Below the pieces are notes generated by a model, which saw only the letters and a program-made list of their open reading frames with translations, was not told the DNA's origin and ran no database searches. A stretch of DNA of 35,116 nucleotides from Tepidibacillus decaturensis (lineage in GTDB: Bacteria > Bacillota > Bacilli > Tepidibacillales > Tepidibacillaceae), in assembly GCF_001561915.1 (NCBI RefSeq), contig NZ_LSKU01000001.1, positions 969,724 to 1,004,839 on the forward strand. The letters run 5' to 3'. This document shows, in pieces, positions 18,289 through 27,377 of this stretch. Numbering within the stretch: position 1 is the first letter of the stretch; every line of letters starts with the position of its first letter. The translations under genes and the position numbers were made by a program.

Positions 18289-19296
18289 ATGAAGGACTTA
18301 AATGAATATAAAAGGGAGTTATCACAGGCTGGCCAATTTATTAAGCAACATGATAACTATTTGATTGTGTCACATATCAACCCAGATGGGGATACCATAT
18401 CCTCATCTTTAACTATGGCGCTTTTACTAAGATTCCTTGGTAAATCTTTTACATTAGTCAATGAAGACCCTATTCCAGATAAATTTAATTTTTTGCCATT
18501 ATCTGACCAAATTCTATCGATTTCAGAAATTAAAAATACATTCTCTCATGTCATTACTGTGGATGTGGCTGATCAGAAAAGGATGGGAATGATTTCACCT
18601 TTACTAACTGACGATGTAGAAATTCTTAATATTGATCATCATCCCACGAATGATCGTTTTGGCCATCTTAATGTGATTTTACCTACGGCGGCTGCAACCT
18701 GTGAAATCATGTATGACCTTGTAAAGGAATTAAATATACCACTTAGTCAAGATCTTGCATCATGTATCTATACCGGGTTATTAACTGATACGGGAGGATT
18801 TCGTTATACAAATACTTCTCCAAAGGTGATGAGAATAGCGGCAGAATTATTAGAATACGGTGTATCTCCGGGTGAAATTGCTGAAATTGCATTAGAAACG
18901 ATAAGTAAAAATCATATTTCAGTTTTACAGATCGCTTTATCCCATTTACAAGTAATTGAGAATGGTTTTATCGCTTGGACTTATTTAAAAGCGAATGAGT
19001 TACCGCAAGACGTTACAAGTGATGATACAGAAGGAATTGTGAATTATACTAGAAATATAGAAGGCGTAGAGGTGGGTATCTTTTTTAAAGAAGTGAAAGG
19101 GAATGTCTTTAAAATTAGCCTGCGCTCTAAAAAATATGTAGATGTAGGAGCGATTGCAAAAGCTTATCATGGAGGAGGACATGCTAGAGCCTCTGGTTTC
19201 ACATTTTATGGAGATTTAGAAGAAGTACTACAACAATTGATTGATGCAATTAAACAGTCTGAAGGATGGAAGTATCTTGAAAACAAATCGAATTGA
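18289..19296 (+). CDS. nrnA: Bifunctional oligoribonuclease and PAP phosphatase NrnA (DHH family)
   Basis: NrnA degrades 2-5 nt RNA leftovers and dephosphorylates 3'-phosphoadenosine 5'-phosphate. The metal motifs are intact: VSHINPDGDTI (about 27-37), VDVADQKRMG, the DHH core NIDHHPTNDRFGHLNV (about 114) and GLLTDTGGFRY; the DHHA1 domain ends with GGGHARASGF near residue 295. The 335 residues are full length. B. subtilis keeps its nrnA elsewhere; between rbfA and truB it is common in other Firmicutes. The ribosome site is weak, and it lies 3 bases after rbfA, so coupling is likely. Confidence 0.94.
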   Translation: MKDLNEYKRELSQAGQFIKQHDNYLIVSHINPDGDTISSSLTMALLLRFLGKSFTLVNEDPIPDKFNFLPLSDQILSISEIKNTFSHVITVDVADQKRMGMISPLLTDDVEILNIDHHPTNDRFGHLNVILPTAAATCEIMYDLVKELNIPLSQDLASCIYTGLLTDTGGFRYTNTSPKVMRIAAELLEYGVSPGEIAEIALETISKNHISVLQIALSHLQVIENGFIAWTYLKANELPQDVTSDDTEGIVNYTRNIEGVEVGIFFKEVKGNVFKISLRSKKYVDVGAIAKAYHGGGHARASGFTFYGDLEEVLQQLIDAIKQSEGWKYLENKSN

Positions 19297-20200
19297 TGGG
19301 GTAATACCGATTTTAAAGCCTGCTGGAATGACTTCTCATGATGTTGTAGCAAAATTAAGAAGAATCATAGGCACAAAAAGGATTGGTCATACTGGGACAT
19401 TAGACCCTGAGGTAACTGGTGTACTTCCTATCTGCATTGGAAAAGCGACCCGTTTATCAGAATATATTATGGAACAACCGAAAATTTATCAGGGTCAACT
19501 AACATTAGGCAAATCAACCACAACTCAAGATTTTACAGGGCAGGTCATTGAAGAAAAAAAGGTTAAACGAATTACAGAGTCTGATGTTCAACAAGTATTT
19601 CAAACCTTTATTGGTGAGATTGAGCAAATTCCGCCGATGTATTCTTCTGTTAAAATTGGAGGAAAAAAATTATACGAACTTGCTAGACAAGGGAAAGAAG
19701 TCGATAGAAAGCCAAGAAAGGTAACCATCTATGAGTTAAAAATACGACAAATAGACCTTTCAACTGAATTTCCAACGATAGATTTTCAAGTTAAATGTTC
19801 AAAGGGAACATATGTTAGAACATTATGTGTGGATATAGGAATCAAATTAGGATACCCTGCACATATGTCAAAATTGGTTAGGGAAAAAAGTGGCTCCTTT
19901 ACGATTGAACAATCCTTTACATTGGAACAAGTAGAAAACTATGCTGATTTAGACCAATTAGATAAAATTATTGTATCTATGGCAAGTTCCCTTCCGCAAT
20001 ACCCTTCAATTATCTTATCTGAAAATGAGATTATTTATAAGGTTTTTAATGGACAACAAATTAAGGTAAGCTCTTTAATTGCATATGATGGTTTAGTAAA
20101 AGTATTAAATCAAAAAAATGATTTAGTTGCTATCTATCAAAAAAAATCACAGGTTTTAGAAGCAAAACCTGTTAAAGTTTTTAAAGAAGAAGAGAATTAG
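19277..20200 (+). CDS. truB: tRNA pseudouridine(55) synthase TruB
   Basis: TruB makes pseudouridine 55 in the T loop of tRNAs. DGVIPILKPAGMTSHDVVAK and the catalytic segment GHTGTLDPEVTGVLPI (Asp near residue 43) are conserved, as is KCSKGTYVRTLCVDIG. TTG 19277 is chosen because AAGGATGG (19262-19269) lies 7 bases before it and it gives 307 residues, normal for the family; earlier ATG codons at 19241-19244 have no such site. It overlaps the end of nrnA by 20 bases, implying translational coupling. Confidence 0.95.
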   Translation: MKTNRIDGVIPILKPAGMTSHDVVAKLRRIIGTKRIGHTGTLDPEVTGVLPICIGKATRLSEYIMEQPKIYQGQLTLGKSTTTQDFTGQVIEEKKVKRITESDVQQVFQTFIGEIEQIPPMYSSVKIGGKKLYELARQGKEVDRKPRKVTIYELKIRQIDLSTEFPTIDFQVKCSKGTYVRTLCVDIGIKLGYPAHMSKLVREKSGSFTIEQSFTLEQVENYADLDQLDKIIVSMASSLPQYPSIILSENEIIYKVFNGQQIKVSSLIAYDGLVKVLNQKNDLVAIYQKKSQVLEAKPVKVFKEEEN

Positions 20201-20209
20201 GTGACGTTT

Positions 20210-21148
20210 ATGAAGGTCTTACAGCTTTCTTATCCACTTACACTAGACAGGTATCAACCTAGTGTAATTGCTATTGGTTATTTTGATGGCGTACATAAAG
20301 GCCATCAACAGGTGATTAAAAAGGCCTGTCAAATCGCAAAACAATATGATCTTCTTTGTGGTGTAATGACCTTTTTCCCTCACCCAAAAGAGGTCATTAG
20401 CAACGATAAAAAAATAGATCAGATTACCCCACTAGAAATGAAACTTCAACAATTTGAAAAAATGAATGTTGATCTAAGTTATGTTGTCCATTTTTCCAAA
20501 AGGTTCTCAAGAATCACACCTGAGGAATTTGTAAATGAATTTTTAGTTAAACTCAATGTAAAAGGGGTAGTTGTTGGGTTTGATTTTAAATTCGGTCATA
20601 TGGGAATGGGTAATCCTGAAACTTTACGGAACTTAAACCAAGGTCGATTTTCTGTTGATGTAGTACATGCTTTCCAAGATGACATTGGGAAAATTAGCAG
20701 TTCAAGAATTAGAGATTATTTGTTATCTGGACAAGTGGAACTGGCAAATCAACTACTTGGTAGAAATTATTCCTTTTCTGGTCGGGTCGTACATGGAGAT
20801 AAAAGGGGAAGGACGATTGGTTTTCCCACAGCAAATTTGCAATTACTTGAAGAGTATTTGACCATTAGAAAAGGAGTATATGTAGTCAAAACTCAGTATC
20901 ATGGTCGTTCTTACGCAGGGGTCATGAATATTGGTTATAAACCAACTTTTTCTGATGATCAGAACCTTCCTACCTATGAAGTTTATCTTATCGATTTTGA
21001 TGGGGATCTTTATGGTCAAGTATTAGAGATTGAAGTGATTAAATTTTTACGTGAAGAAAAAAAGTTCAATCACTTAAATGAATTAAAAAAACAGATCACT
21101 TATGATATTGAACAAGCAAAAAAGGCAATGATAAATATTATGATTTAA
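20210..21148 (+). CDS. ribF: Bifunctional riboflavin kinase/FAD synthetase
   Basis: RibF (RibC in B. subtilis) converts riboflavin to FMN and then FAD. The N-terminal adenylyltransferase domain has IGYFDGVHKGHQQVI (about 21-35), VVGFDFKFGH and SSSRIRDYL. The C-terminal kinase domain has GRTIGFPTANL, GVYVVK, MNIGYKPTF and YEVYLIDFDGDLYGQ. The start is ATG 20210 after AGGTGA; GTG 20201 overlaps that site. It ends the long rimP operon; no clear terminator follows before the rpsO promoter. Confidence 0.96.
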   Translation: MKVLQLSYPLTLDRYQPSVIAIGYFDGVHKGHQQVIKKACQIAKQYDLLCGVMTFFPHPKEVISNDKKIDQITPLEMKLQQFEKMNVDLSYVVHFSKRFSRITPEEFVNEFLVKLNVKGVVVGFDFKFGHMGMGNPETLRNLNQGRFSVDVVHAFQDDIGKISSSRIRDYLLSGQVELANQLLGRNYSFSGRVVHGDKRGRTIGFPTANLQLLEEYLTIRKGVYVVKTQYHGRSYAGVMNIGYKPTFSDDQNLPTYEVYLIDFDGDLYGQVLEIEVIKFLREEKKFNHLNELKKQITYDIEQAKKAMINIMI

Positions 21149-21165
21149 TCTTTCCTTTCCTTTAC

Positions 21166-21195
21166 TTTACTTTATATCGTTAATTATGTTATACT
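21166..21195 (+). promoter_or_regulatory. Promoter for rpsO
   Basis: TTTACT (21166-21171) and TATACT (21190-21195) are 18 bases apart, with TG at 21187-21188 giving an extended -10. Predicted start about 21202, leaving roughly 100 bases of leader. Confidence 0.6.
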
Positions 21196-21202
21196 CTGTA
21201 AT

Positions 21203-21300
21203 GGTTGTTTCAACTTGAAGCAATTAGTAGTGACCTTTTCTCGGATTAACGATTCACCAACGTTTCTCTGGGAATAGGCTGTAAAAACAAAGGAGGTGAA
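21203..21300 (+). promoter_or_regulatory. Probable S15 autoregulatory leader of rpsO
   Basis: Short stems are visible: GTTG (21204-21207) with CAAC (21211-21214), and a nested GTGA (21230-21233)/TCAC (21254-21257) enclosing TCG (21241-21243)/CGA (21250-21252). A run of unpaired purines and the strong AAAGGAGGTG site follow. S15 is known to repress its own mRNA through leader structures in Firmicutes; the position and length fit, but I could not match a consensus. Confidence 0.45.
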
Positions 21301-21305
21301 TTAGG

Positions 21306-21575
21306 ATGGCACTTAATCAAGAGCGTAAACAACAATTGATCGATGAGTACAAAGTACACGAAACAGACACTGGATCTCCAGAAGTTCAAATCGCTATCCT
21401 TACTGAAAAAATCAATTATTTAAATGAACATCTTCGTACTCATAAAAAAGACCATCACTCACGTCGTGGGTTATTGAAGATGGTTGGTCAAAGGCGTAAT
21501 CTTTTAAATTATTTAAGAGAAAAAGATATTCAACGTTATCGTGAATTGATTGTTAAGTTAGGATTACGTAGATAG
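21306..21575 (+). CDS. rpsO: 30S ribosomal protein S15
   Basis: The 89-residue protein is the canonical length and sequence of S15, including [40 protein letters not shown] and the terminal [13 protein letters not shown]15 binds the three-way junction of the 16S central domain and is a primary assembly protein. It lies between ribF and pnp with its own promoter and terminator, the widely conserved rpsO-pnp arrangement. Confidence 0.98.
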   Translation: MALNQERKQQLIDEYKVHETDTGSPEVQIAILTEKINYLNEHLRTHKKDHHSRRGLLKMVGQRRNLLNYLREKDIQRYRELIVKLGLRR

Positions 21576-21582
21576 TTTTTTT

Positions 21583-21612
21583 AAAAAAAGCGGGTTAATC
21601 CCGCTTTTTTTT
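21583..21612 (+). terminator. Rho-independent terminator after rpsO
   Basis: An A-run plus GCGGG (to 21594) pairs with CCCGC (21600-21604) and eight Ts, loop TTAAT. The A-tract/T-tract pairing would also work on the opposite strand. Read-through or a weak promoter must supply pnp; I see no clear promoter in 21613-21700. Confidence 0.93.
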
Positions 21613-21719
21613 GAATGAAAAGAAAGCACAAACAAAATCTAAATACATAATGCAAGAGAAGGAAATAATATGAAATACGTCGAAGTTCATGTTGAAATTT
21701 GAAAGGAGGCAATCTAGTA

Positions 21720-23813
21720 ATGGATAAAAAAGTGTACCAAATGGATTTGGCTGGACGACCTCTTATTATTGAAACAGGTCAATTAGCCAAACAAGCAAAC
21801 GGAGCTGTTCTAATAAGATATGGTGATACCGCTGTCTTAGTCGCGGTTACAGCCTCAAAAGATGCTAAAGACCTAGACTTCTTCCCGTTAACCGTAAACT
21901 ATGAGGAACGCCTTTATGCAGTAGGAAAGATTCCAGGAGGGTTTATTAAACGAGAAGGAAGACCAAGTGAGAAAGCGATTTTAGCATCTCGATTAATCGA
22001 TAGACCAATAAGACCACTCTTCCCAGACGGATTTCGTAATGATGTTCAAATTTCTGCAACAGTCATGTCTGCCGATCCAAATTGTTCCTCAGAAATCGCG
22101 GCTATGATTGGGACATCAGTAGCCTTATCTATTTCAGATATACCTTTTATGGGACCAATTGCTGGCGTGATTGTTGGACGTGTTGATGGTCAATTTATTA
22201 TTAACCCAACGGTTGAAGCGATAGCAAAAAGTGATATCCATCTAGTAGTCGCTGGTACAAAAGATGCTATCAATATGGTTGAAGCAGGAGCAAAAGAAGT
22301 ACCAGAGGAAGTCATGTTAGAAGCGATCATGTTTGGTCATGAAAAAATTAAAGAAATCATTCAATTCCAATCAAATATCGTTAATGAAATTGGAAAAGAA
22401 AAGATGCAAGTGGTACTTCATCAAATTGATAAACATTTGGAGCAAGTGGTTAAAGAATATGCAAAAGACCAATTAGTACAAGCTATACAAGTCGAAGAAA
22501 AACAAGCTAGACAAGATGCAATTGACCAAGTGATGAACCAAACAATTGAATATTTTACCGAAACCTATCCAGAACAATTAGGTATGATCAGTGAAATTCT
22601 CCATTATATTGTAAAAGAAGAAGTTAGAAGACTTATTCTTTTTGAAGGAAAAAGGCCTGATGGAAGGAATTTAAGCGAAATTAGACCTATTTCATGTGAA
22701 ATCGGATTATTACCACGTACTCATGGCTCAGGATTATTTACTCGTGGACAGACACAGGCTTTAAGTGTATGTACTCTTGGTGCTTTAGGAGATGTGCAAA
22801 TTCTTGATGGTTTAGACCTTGAAGAATCTAAACGATTTATGCACCACTATAATTTTCCACCTTATAGTGTTGGTGAAGCCAGACCATTGCGAGGACCAGG
22901 AAGACGAGAAATTGGTCATGGGGCATTAGGGGAAAGAGCATTAGAACCAATTATTCCTCCTGAGGACGAATTCCCATATACAATCCGCTTAGTATCTGAA
23001 GTATTAGAATCAAATGGTTCTACCTCACAAGCAAGTATTTGTGCAAGCACTTTAGCATTAATGCATGCTGGTGTTCCAATTAAAGCCCCTGTAGCTGGTA
23101 TTGCAATGGGATTAGTAAAAGAAGGAAATCAAGTTGCTATACTTACTGATATTCAAGGAATGGAAGACCATTTAGGAGATATGGATTTTAAAGTGGCAGG
23201 AACAAGCACTGGGGTAACTGCTTTACAAATGGATATTAAAATCAGTGGGATTGATCGTGAAATTCTAAAGAAAGCTTTGGAACAAGCAAAGATCGGAAGA
23301 TTATTTATTTTAGAAAAAATGTTAGCTACTATCGATAAACCAAATGTTGAATTATCAGAATATGCACCTAAAATAACCACTTTAAAAATCAACCCTGACA
23401 AAATAAGGGATGTGATCGGTCCTAGTGGCCGTATTATCAATAAGATTATAGAAGAAACTGGGGTAAAAATCGATATTGAACAAGATGGTCGAGTCTATAT
23501 TGCTTCAGTAGATCCTGTCTTAAATGAGAAAGCTAAGAAGATGATTGAAGACATTGTTCGAGAAGTTGAAGTAGGACAAACCTATTTAGGAACAGTAAAA
23601 AGAATAGAGAAGTTTGGAGCTTTTGTAGAATTGTTCCAAGGTAAAGAAGGATTGGTTCATATTTCACAGTTAGATGTAAAACGAGTTGAAAAAGTGGAAG
23701 ATGTAGTTTCTGTTGGAGATCAAATTATGGTGAAAGTGACTGAAATCGATAATCAAGGTAGAATCAATCTATCTAGGAAAGCGATTTTAAAAGAACAAGA
23801 ACAAAAAGATTAA
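21720..23813 (+). CDS. pnp: Polyribonucleotide nucleotidyltransferase (PNPase)
   Basis: PNPase is the phosphorolytic 3'-5' exonuclease of mRNA decay. Two RNase PH domains (first starting [20 protein letters not shown]; second with [14 protein letters not shown], then [18 protein letters not shown]), the linking helical domain, a KH domain ([20 protein letters not shown], about 560-580) and a C-terminal S1 domain ([20 protein letters not shown]) total 697 residues. ATG 21720 follows AAAGGAGG by 10 bases; the frame extends upstream to TTG 21699 but that overlaps the ribosome site. Confidence 0.98.
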   Translation: MDKKVYQMDLAGRPLIIETGQLAKQANGAVLIRYGDTAVLVAVTASKDAKDLDFFPLTVNYEERLYAVGKIPGGFIKREGRPSEKAILASRLIDRPIRPLFPDGFRNDVQISATVMSADPNCSSEIAAMIGTSVALSISDIPFMGPIAGVIVGRVDGQFIINPTVEAIAKSDIHLVVAGTKDAINMVEAGAKEVPEEVMLEAIMFGHEKIKEIIQFQSNIVNEIGKEKMQVVLHQIDKHLEQVVKEYAKDQLVQAIQVEEKQARQDAIDQVMNQTIEYFTETYPEQLGMISEILHYIVKEEVRRLILFEGKRPDGRNLSEIRPISCEIGLLPRTHGSGLFTRGQTQALSVCTLGALGDVQILDGLDLEESKRFMHHYNFPPYSVGEARPLRGPGRREIGHGALGERALEPIIPPEDEFPYTIRLVSEVLESNGSTSQASICASTLALMHAGVPIKAPVAGIAMGLVKEGNQVAILTDIQGMEDHLGDMDFKVAGTSTGVTALQMDIKISGIDREILKKALEQAKIGRLFILEKMLATIDKPNVELSEYAPKITTLKINPDKIRDVIGPSGRIINKIIEETGVKIDIEQDGRVYIASVDPVLNEKAKKMIEDIVREVEVGQTYLGTVKRIEKFGAFVELFQGKEGLVHISQLDVKRVEKVEDVVSVGDQIMVKVTEIDNQGRINLSRKAILKEQEQKD

Positions 23814-23823
23814 AGAAGTTTGG

Positions 23824-23853
23824 AAGAGTCAGATTTTATTCTGTCTCTTTTTT
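23824..23853 (+). terminator. Rho-independent terminator after pnp
   Basis: AAGAG-T-CAGA (23824-23833) pairs with TCTG-T-CTCTT (23840-23849), with one T-T mismatch, followed by Ts. Confidence 0.75.
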
Positions 23854-23943
23854 ATTTCACTGATGAAGTAAGAAGAATTTTTTGGTTTTAATTTAGGACA
23901 CCACTCAATAAAATGTATTGAATAAGGGGAGTGGGGATGTCTA

Positions 23944-24917
23944 ATGAAATGGGTTAAAATGACTGTAATTCTCTTAATAATGTTTACCCTATTTTTCAGT
24001 ATTGCTAATTATAAACTAATTAACTCTTATATAAGTGTGATAAAGCAGCCAAGTAAGGAGTCAACAGAAAAATTAAGAAAAGTAATTCATAATTACGCGA
24101 TCAAAAACAATATCAATCCAATTGAACCGAAAATAGATAAAATTTGGAAGTTAATCCCCGGTTATAATGGATTAGTTGTAGATGAAGAAACTACCTTAAA
24201 ATTGGCTGAGAAACAAGATTTACAAGCAAACGATAAAATTCCTTATGTCTGGTTAGAAATTGAGCCGAAAAATGGGATAGATCAATTAGGGAACCACCCT
24301 ATTTACCGAGGGAATCCAGAGAAGCCAATGGTATCGTTAATGATAAATGTGGCTTGGGGCACAGAATATTTAGAGTCGATGCTAGATATTTTAAATAAGG
24401 AACAAGTAAAAGCTACCTTTTTTTAGATGGTAGTTGGTTAAAGAAAAATCCAAATGTTGCAAAGAAGATAGCTGCTAATGGGCATGAAATTGGTAATCAT
24501 GCTTACTCTCATCCGCAGATGAGTAGAATCAGCAATGAAAGAATCCGTGAAGAAATTTTAAAGACAGAGAAACTGATTCAACAAACATTAAATCAATCTT
24601 CTAAATACTTTGCCCCACCTTCTGGGGATTACGACCTGAGAGTAGTTAAAATAGCTCATGAATTAAAACTTCATACTGTTTTATGGACAGTTGACACGGT
24701 AGATTGGAAGAAACCCTCGCCTGAAACGATTATCAATCGGATCGTTCCAAAGGTACAAAATGGGTACTTAATCCTGATGCATCCTACAAAATCGACTGCA
24801 GAAGCTTTACCAACTTTGATAAGGGAAATAAAGAAAAAAGGGTTAATAATCAGTCCAGTTAAAGAAACTCTATCTTCAAAAAGAGTTCTTTCTGTTGAGT
24901 CATCTCCTAAATTTTGA
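23944..24917 (+). pseudogene. ylxY: YlxY polysaccharide-deacetylase-like protein, interrupted by a -1 frameshift
   Basis: The N-terminal membrane segment (about 5-23) and NodB-like domain identify YlxY, a sporulation-associated relative of PdaB. The first part ends at TAG 24424 after VKATFF; the rest continues one frame away (LDGSWLKKNPNVAKKIAANG, HEIGNHAYSH, APPSGDYD, VDTVDWKKP, LILMHPT). Restoring one T in the T7 run 24418-24424 gives 324 residues, close to the B. subtilis length. The usual catalytic TFDDG of deacetylases is MINVAWG here, so activity is doubtful; the HxxxH metal motif remains. ATG 23944 follows AAGGGGAGTGGGG. The break is probably a sequencing error. Confidence 0.82.
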
Positions 24918-24966
24918 TATAGTTATATTCACAGTCTGAAGATTTTTCCTGTATAGGAGGATTTAC

Positions 24967-26226
24967 GTGATAAAAAGATATACATTAACAAATGGTTTAA
25001 GAGTAGTCATTGAGAAGATCCCTACAGTGCGGTCAGTGGCTATGGGGATCTGGGTAAAGACTGGATCAAAAAATGAAAATCCAATGAACAATGGGATTTC
25101 TCATTTTATTGAACATATGTTGTTTAAAGGGACAGAAAATCGTACTTCTCAGCAGATTGCAGAGGTGTTTGATTCAATTGGCGGGCATGTAAATGCCTTT
25201 ACTTCTAAAGAATATACTTGTTACTATGCAAAAGTCTTAGATGAACATCTAGAAGTTGGCTTAGATGTATTATCTGATATGTTTTTTCATTCTACTTTTG
25301 ATCAAGAAGAATTAAATAGGGAAAGAAATGTAGTAGTAGAAGAGATAAAGATGTATGAAGACACACCAGATGATCAAATTCATGATCTCATTTCTAATGC
25401 AGCTTTCGGAAACCATCCACTTGGTTATTCAATTTTGGGAACTGAAGAGGTCTTACATACCATTACTAAAGAAATGATCCAAAAGTATATGAATGAAAGA
25501 TACACTACAGAAAATACGGTTATTACCCTTGCTGGAAACACTCCTCCACACATTGTGGAACTGATTGAAGAAGCTTTTGGTACATTTAAACTCCATGGAA
25601 AAGAGGAACAAATTTCTGTTGCAACAGTTAAAGCTAGTGAAATCATTAAAGTGAAACAAACTGAACAATCTCATATCACCTTTGGTTTACCAGGATTAGC
25701 AGTAAATGACCCAGATATCTACTCTCTAATCTTATTAAATAATATTATTGGTGGAAGTATGAGCTCCAGACTATTTCAAGAGGTTAGAGAAAAACGTGGT
25801 TTAGCTTACTCTGTCTTTTCTTATCATTCCTCTTATCAGGATGGTGGATTATTTACGATCTATGCTGGCACTGCTCCAAACCAAGTAAATGAAGTGATCA
25901 ATATTATTCAGGATATCCTTTTCTCTATTCAACAAAAAGGAATTGACGAGAAAGAAATCATAAAAGGAAAAGAACAACTAAAAGGTAGCCTGATGTTAAG
26001 TCTGGAAAGTACGAACAGTAGAATGAATCGTTTAGGGAAAAATGAGCTTTTATTGGGGAAACATCCTTCTTTAGATGAAATCATCGAACGAATAAATCAG
26101 GTAAATCAGCAATCTATTGAAAAAGTAATAAAACAAGTCTTTAATCACCCTATTTCATTTGCTATGATTAGTCCATACGAAGAGGTTCCTACGACACTTA
26201 GGAGGGATTTTCTTGTACCAAATTAA
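24967..26226 (+). CDS. mlpA: M16-family zinc peptidase (MlpA/YmxG)
   Basis: The 419-residue protein is an insulinase/processing-protease relative. The inverted zinc motif HFIEH is at about residues 46-50 (HFIEHMLFKGT) with the downstream Glu in ERNVVVEEIKMYEDTPDD; the second, inactive M16 domain contains SSRLFQEVREKRGLAYSV. It is likely cytoplasmic, with no signal peptide. GTG 24967 follows TAGGAGGA. The order ylxY-mlpA-dut matches B. subtilis-type gene order around this point. The 3' end overlaps dut by 14 bases. Confidence 0.94.
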   Translation: MIKRYTLTNGLRVVIEKIPTVRSVAMGIWVKTGSKNENPMNNGISHFIEHMLFKGTENRTSQQIAEVFDSIGGHVNAFTSKEYTCYYAKVLDEHLEVGLDVLSDMFFHSTFDQEELNRERNVVVEEIKMYEDTPDDQIHDLISNAAFGNHPLGYSILGTEEVLHTITKEMIQKYMNERYTTENTVITLAGNTPPHIVELIEEAFGTFKLHGKEEQISVATVKASEIIKVKQTEQSHITFGLPGLAVNDPDIYSLILLNNIIGGSMSSRLFQEVREKRGLAYSVFSYHSSYQDGGLFTIYAGTAPNQVNEVINIIQDILFSIQQKGIDEKEIIKGKEQLKGSLMLSLESTNSRMNRLGKNELLLGKHPSLDEIIERINQVNQQSIEKVIKQVFNHPISFAMISPYEEVPTTLRRDFLVPN

Positions 26227-26656
26227 AATAAAAAGGTTACCTGGAAATGAAGATTTACCGACTCCGAAGAAAATGTCGGAATATGCTAGCGGTTATGATC
26301 TCTTCGCTTCAGTTAAAGAGAATCTTTTTTTGCAACCAGGAAAAAGCATCTTAATACCTACTGGATTTGCGTTAGAGATGCCAGCAGGAATTGAAGCACA
26401 GGTCAGGCCTCGAAGTGGTTTAGCATTAAAACATGGTATAACTGTTTTAAATACTCCTGGGACGATTGATGCTGATTACCGTGGAGAGATTAAGATTATT
26501 CTCATTCATTTAGGCACGGAGGAATTTGAAATTAAACGTGGAGATCGAATTGCTCAACTTGTTTTTATGAAGTTACCTACCGTTGAGTTAATAGAAGTAG
26601 AAGAAATTAACGAAACACCAAGAGGTATAGGCGGATTCGGTCATACTGGCCAATAA
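26213..26656 (+). CDS. dut: dUTP diphosphatase
   Basis: Dut hydrolyses dUTP to dUMP, keeping uracil out of DNA and feeding dTMP synthesis. The trimeric dUTPase motifs are in order: SGYDLFA (1), RPRSGLALKHGI (2), GTIDADYRGEI (3), RGDRIAQLVF (4) and RGIGGFGHTG (5). The protein is 147 residues. TTG 26213 follows AGGAGGG at good spacing and the gene overlaps mlpA, so it is translationally coupled. Confidence 0.96.
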   Translation: MYQIKIKRLPGNEDLPTPKKMSEYASGYDLFASVKENLFLQPGKSILIPTGFALEMPAGIEAQVRPRSGLALKHGITVLNTPGTIDADYRGEIKIILIHLGTEEFEIKRGDRIAQLVFMKLPTVELIEVEEINETPRGIGGFGHTGQ

Positions 26657-26690
26657 GGTCAAAGTTAAATTGGTAAAGGAGCGAAGAAAA

Positions 26691-26876
26691 ATGAAAAAAG
26701 ATACGACAGAGGATCTACTTAATGAAATAGAGAATCTTCGCAACCAATTACATCGTAAAGTTGGAAATCATTCAATTGAAGATCATGAGATACTGATGGA
26801 TCATGACCTTTTACAAATGAGCAAACGTTTGGATGAGTTAATCCTTACTTATATGTCTTTGTCAAACAAAAAATAG
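26691..26876 (+). CDS. Spo0E-like aspartyl-phosphate phosphatase
   Basis: The 61-residue protein matches the small helical Spo0E family: an N-terminal helix with EIENLRNQLH and a second helix with the signature SKRLDELILTYM (SxxxD). Family members dephosphorylate Spo0A~P and hold back sporulation. ATG 26691 lies 9 bases after AAAGGAG. A terminator follows at once, so it ends the mlpA-dut unit. This location next to sporulation genes is not seen in B. subtilis. Identification rests on the short motif. Confidence 0.8.
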   Translation: MKKDTTEDLLNEIENLRNQLHRKVGNHSIEDHEILMDHDLLQMSKRLDELILTYMSLSNKK

Positions 26877-26903
26877 CATGTAGAAAATAAGTGGAAGATT
26901 TAT

Positions 26904-26934
26904 AAAGGGACTTCATGATGGAAGTCCTTTTTTT
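26904..26934 (+). terminator. Rho-independent terminator after the spo0E-like gene
   Basis: GGACTTC (26908-26914) pairs with GAAGTCC (26921-26927), flanked by an A-run and seven Ts. Confidence 0.9.
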
Positions 26935-26996
26935 GTACTTTTTTTACTTATATTGCATAGTAAGAGAACAGAAATGGAAAAAAGGAGAGGATCGTA

Positions 26997-27251
26997 ATGC
27001 GTTTTAGTGAATTAAATGGCAAAGAAATTATTGATTTAAGCAGTGGAGAGCGGATTGGAACAGTTGGACATACAGAGTTAATTATTGACCCTAATTCAGG
27101 AGAAATAGAAGCAATGGTCTTGCCAAAAACATCTTTTTTAAACATAGGCAAACAAAAAGAAGAAGTTTATATTCCTTGGAATGCAATTCGAAAAATAGGG
27201 CCGGAAATGATTATCGTAGAAAAAAAAGCCAGGGTAAAATCGTATGAATAA
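26997..27251 (+). CDS. ymxH: YlmC/YmxH family sporulation protein (PRC-barrel)
   Basis: An 84-residue PRC-barrel protein: MRFSELNGKEIIDLSSGERI, then GEIEAMVLPK and the end VYIPWNAIRKIGPEMIIVE. The family is widespread in spore formers, and this copy precedes the dipicolinate genes as in B. subtilis. The molecular function is not known; PRC barrels usually bind a protein partner. ATG 26997 follows AAAGGAGAGG. It appears to be a separate short unit between a terminator and a possible sigma-K promoter. Confidence 0.92.
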   Translation: MRFSELNGKEIIDLSSGERIGTVGHTELIIDPNSGEIEAMVLPKTSFLNIGKQKEEVYIPWNAIRKIGPEMIIVEKKARVKSYE

Positions 27252-27285
27252 TGCTTAAAGGTTACTAAATAAAATGATAGAATGT

Positions 27286-27314
27286 CACCACTTTCTGGGC
27301 TATCGAATATGATG
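27286..27314 (+). promoter_or_regulatory. Possible sigma-K promoter for dpaAB
   Basis: CACC (27286-27289) fits the short sigma-K -35 element and, 16 bases on, AATATGATG (27306-27314) resembles CATAnnnTA with two mismatches. Dipicolinate synthase is a mother-cell sigma-K gene in B. subtilis. The match is weak. Confidence 0.3.
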
Positions 27315-27377
27315 TTTTAGAAATAAGCAACTTTGCAATTTCGCTTTTTTCGAGTAAAATGTTTGGAAAGGGGTAAC

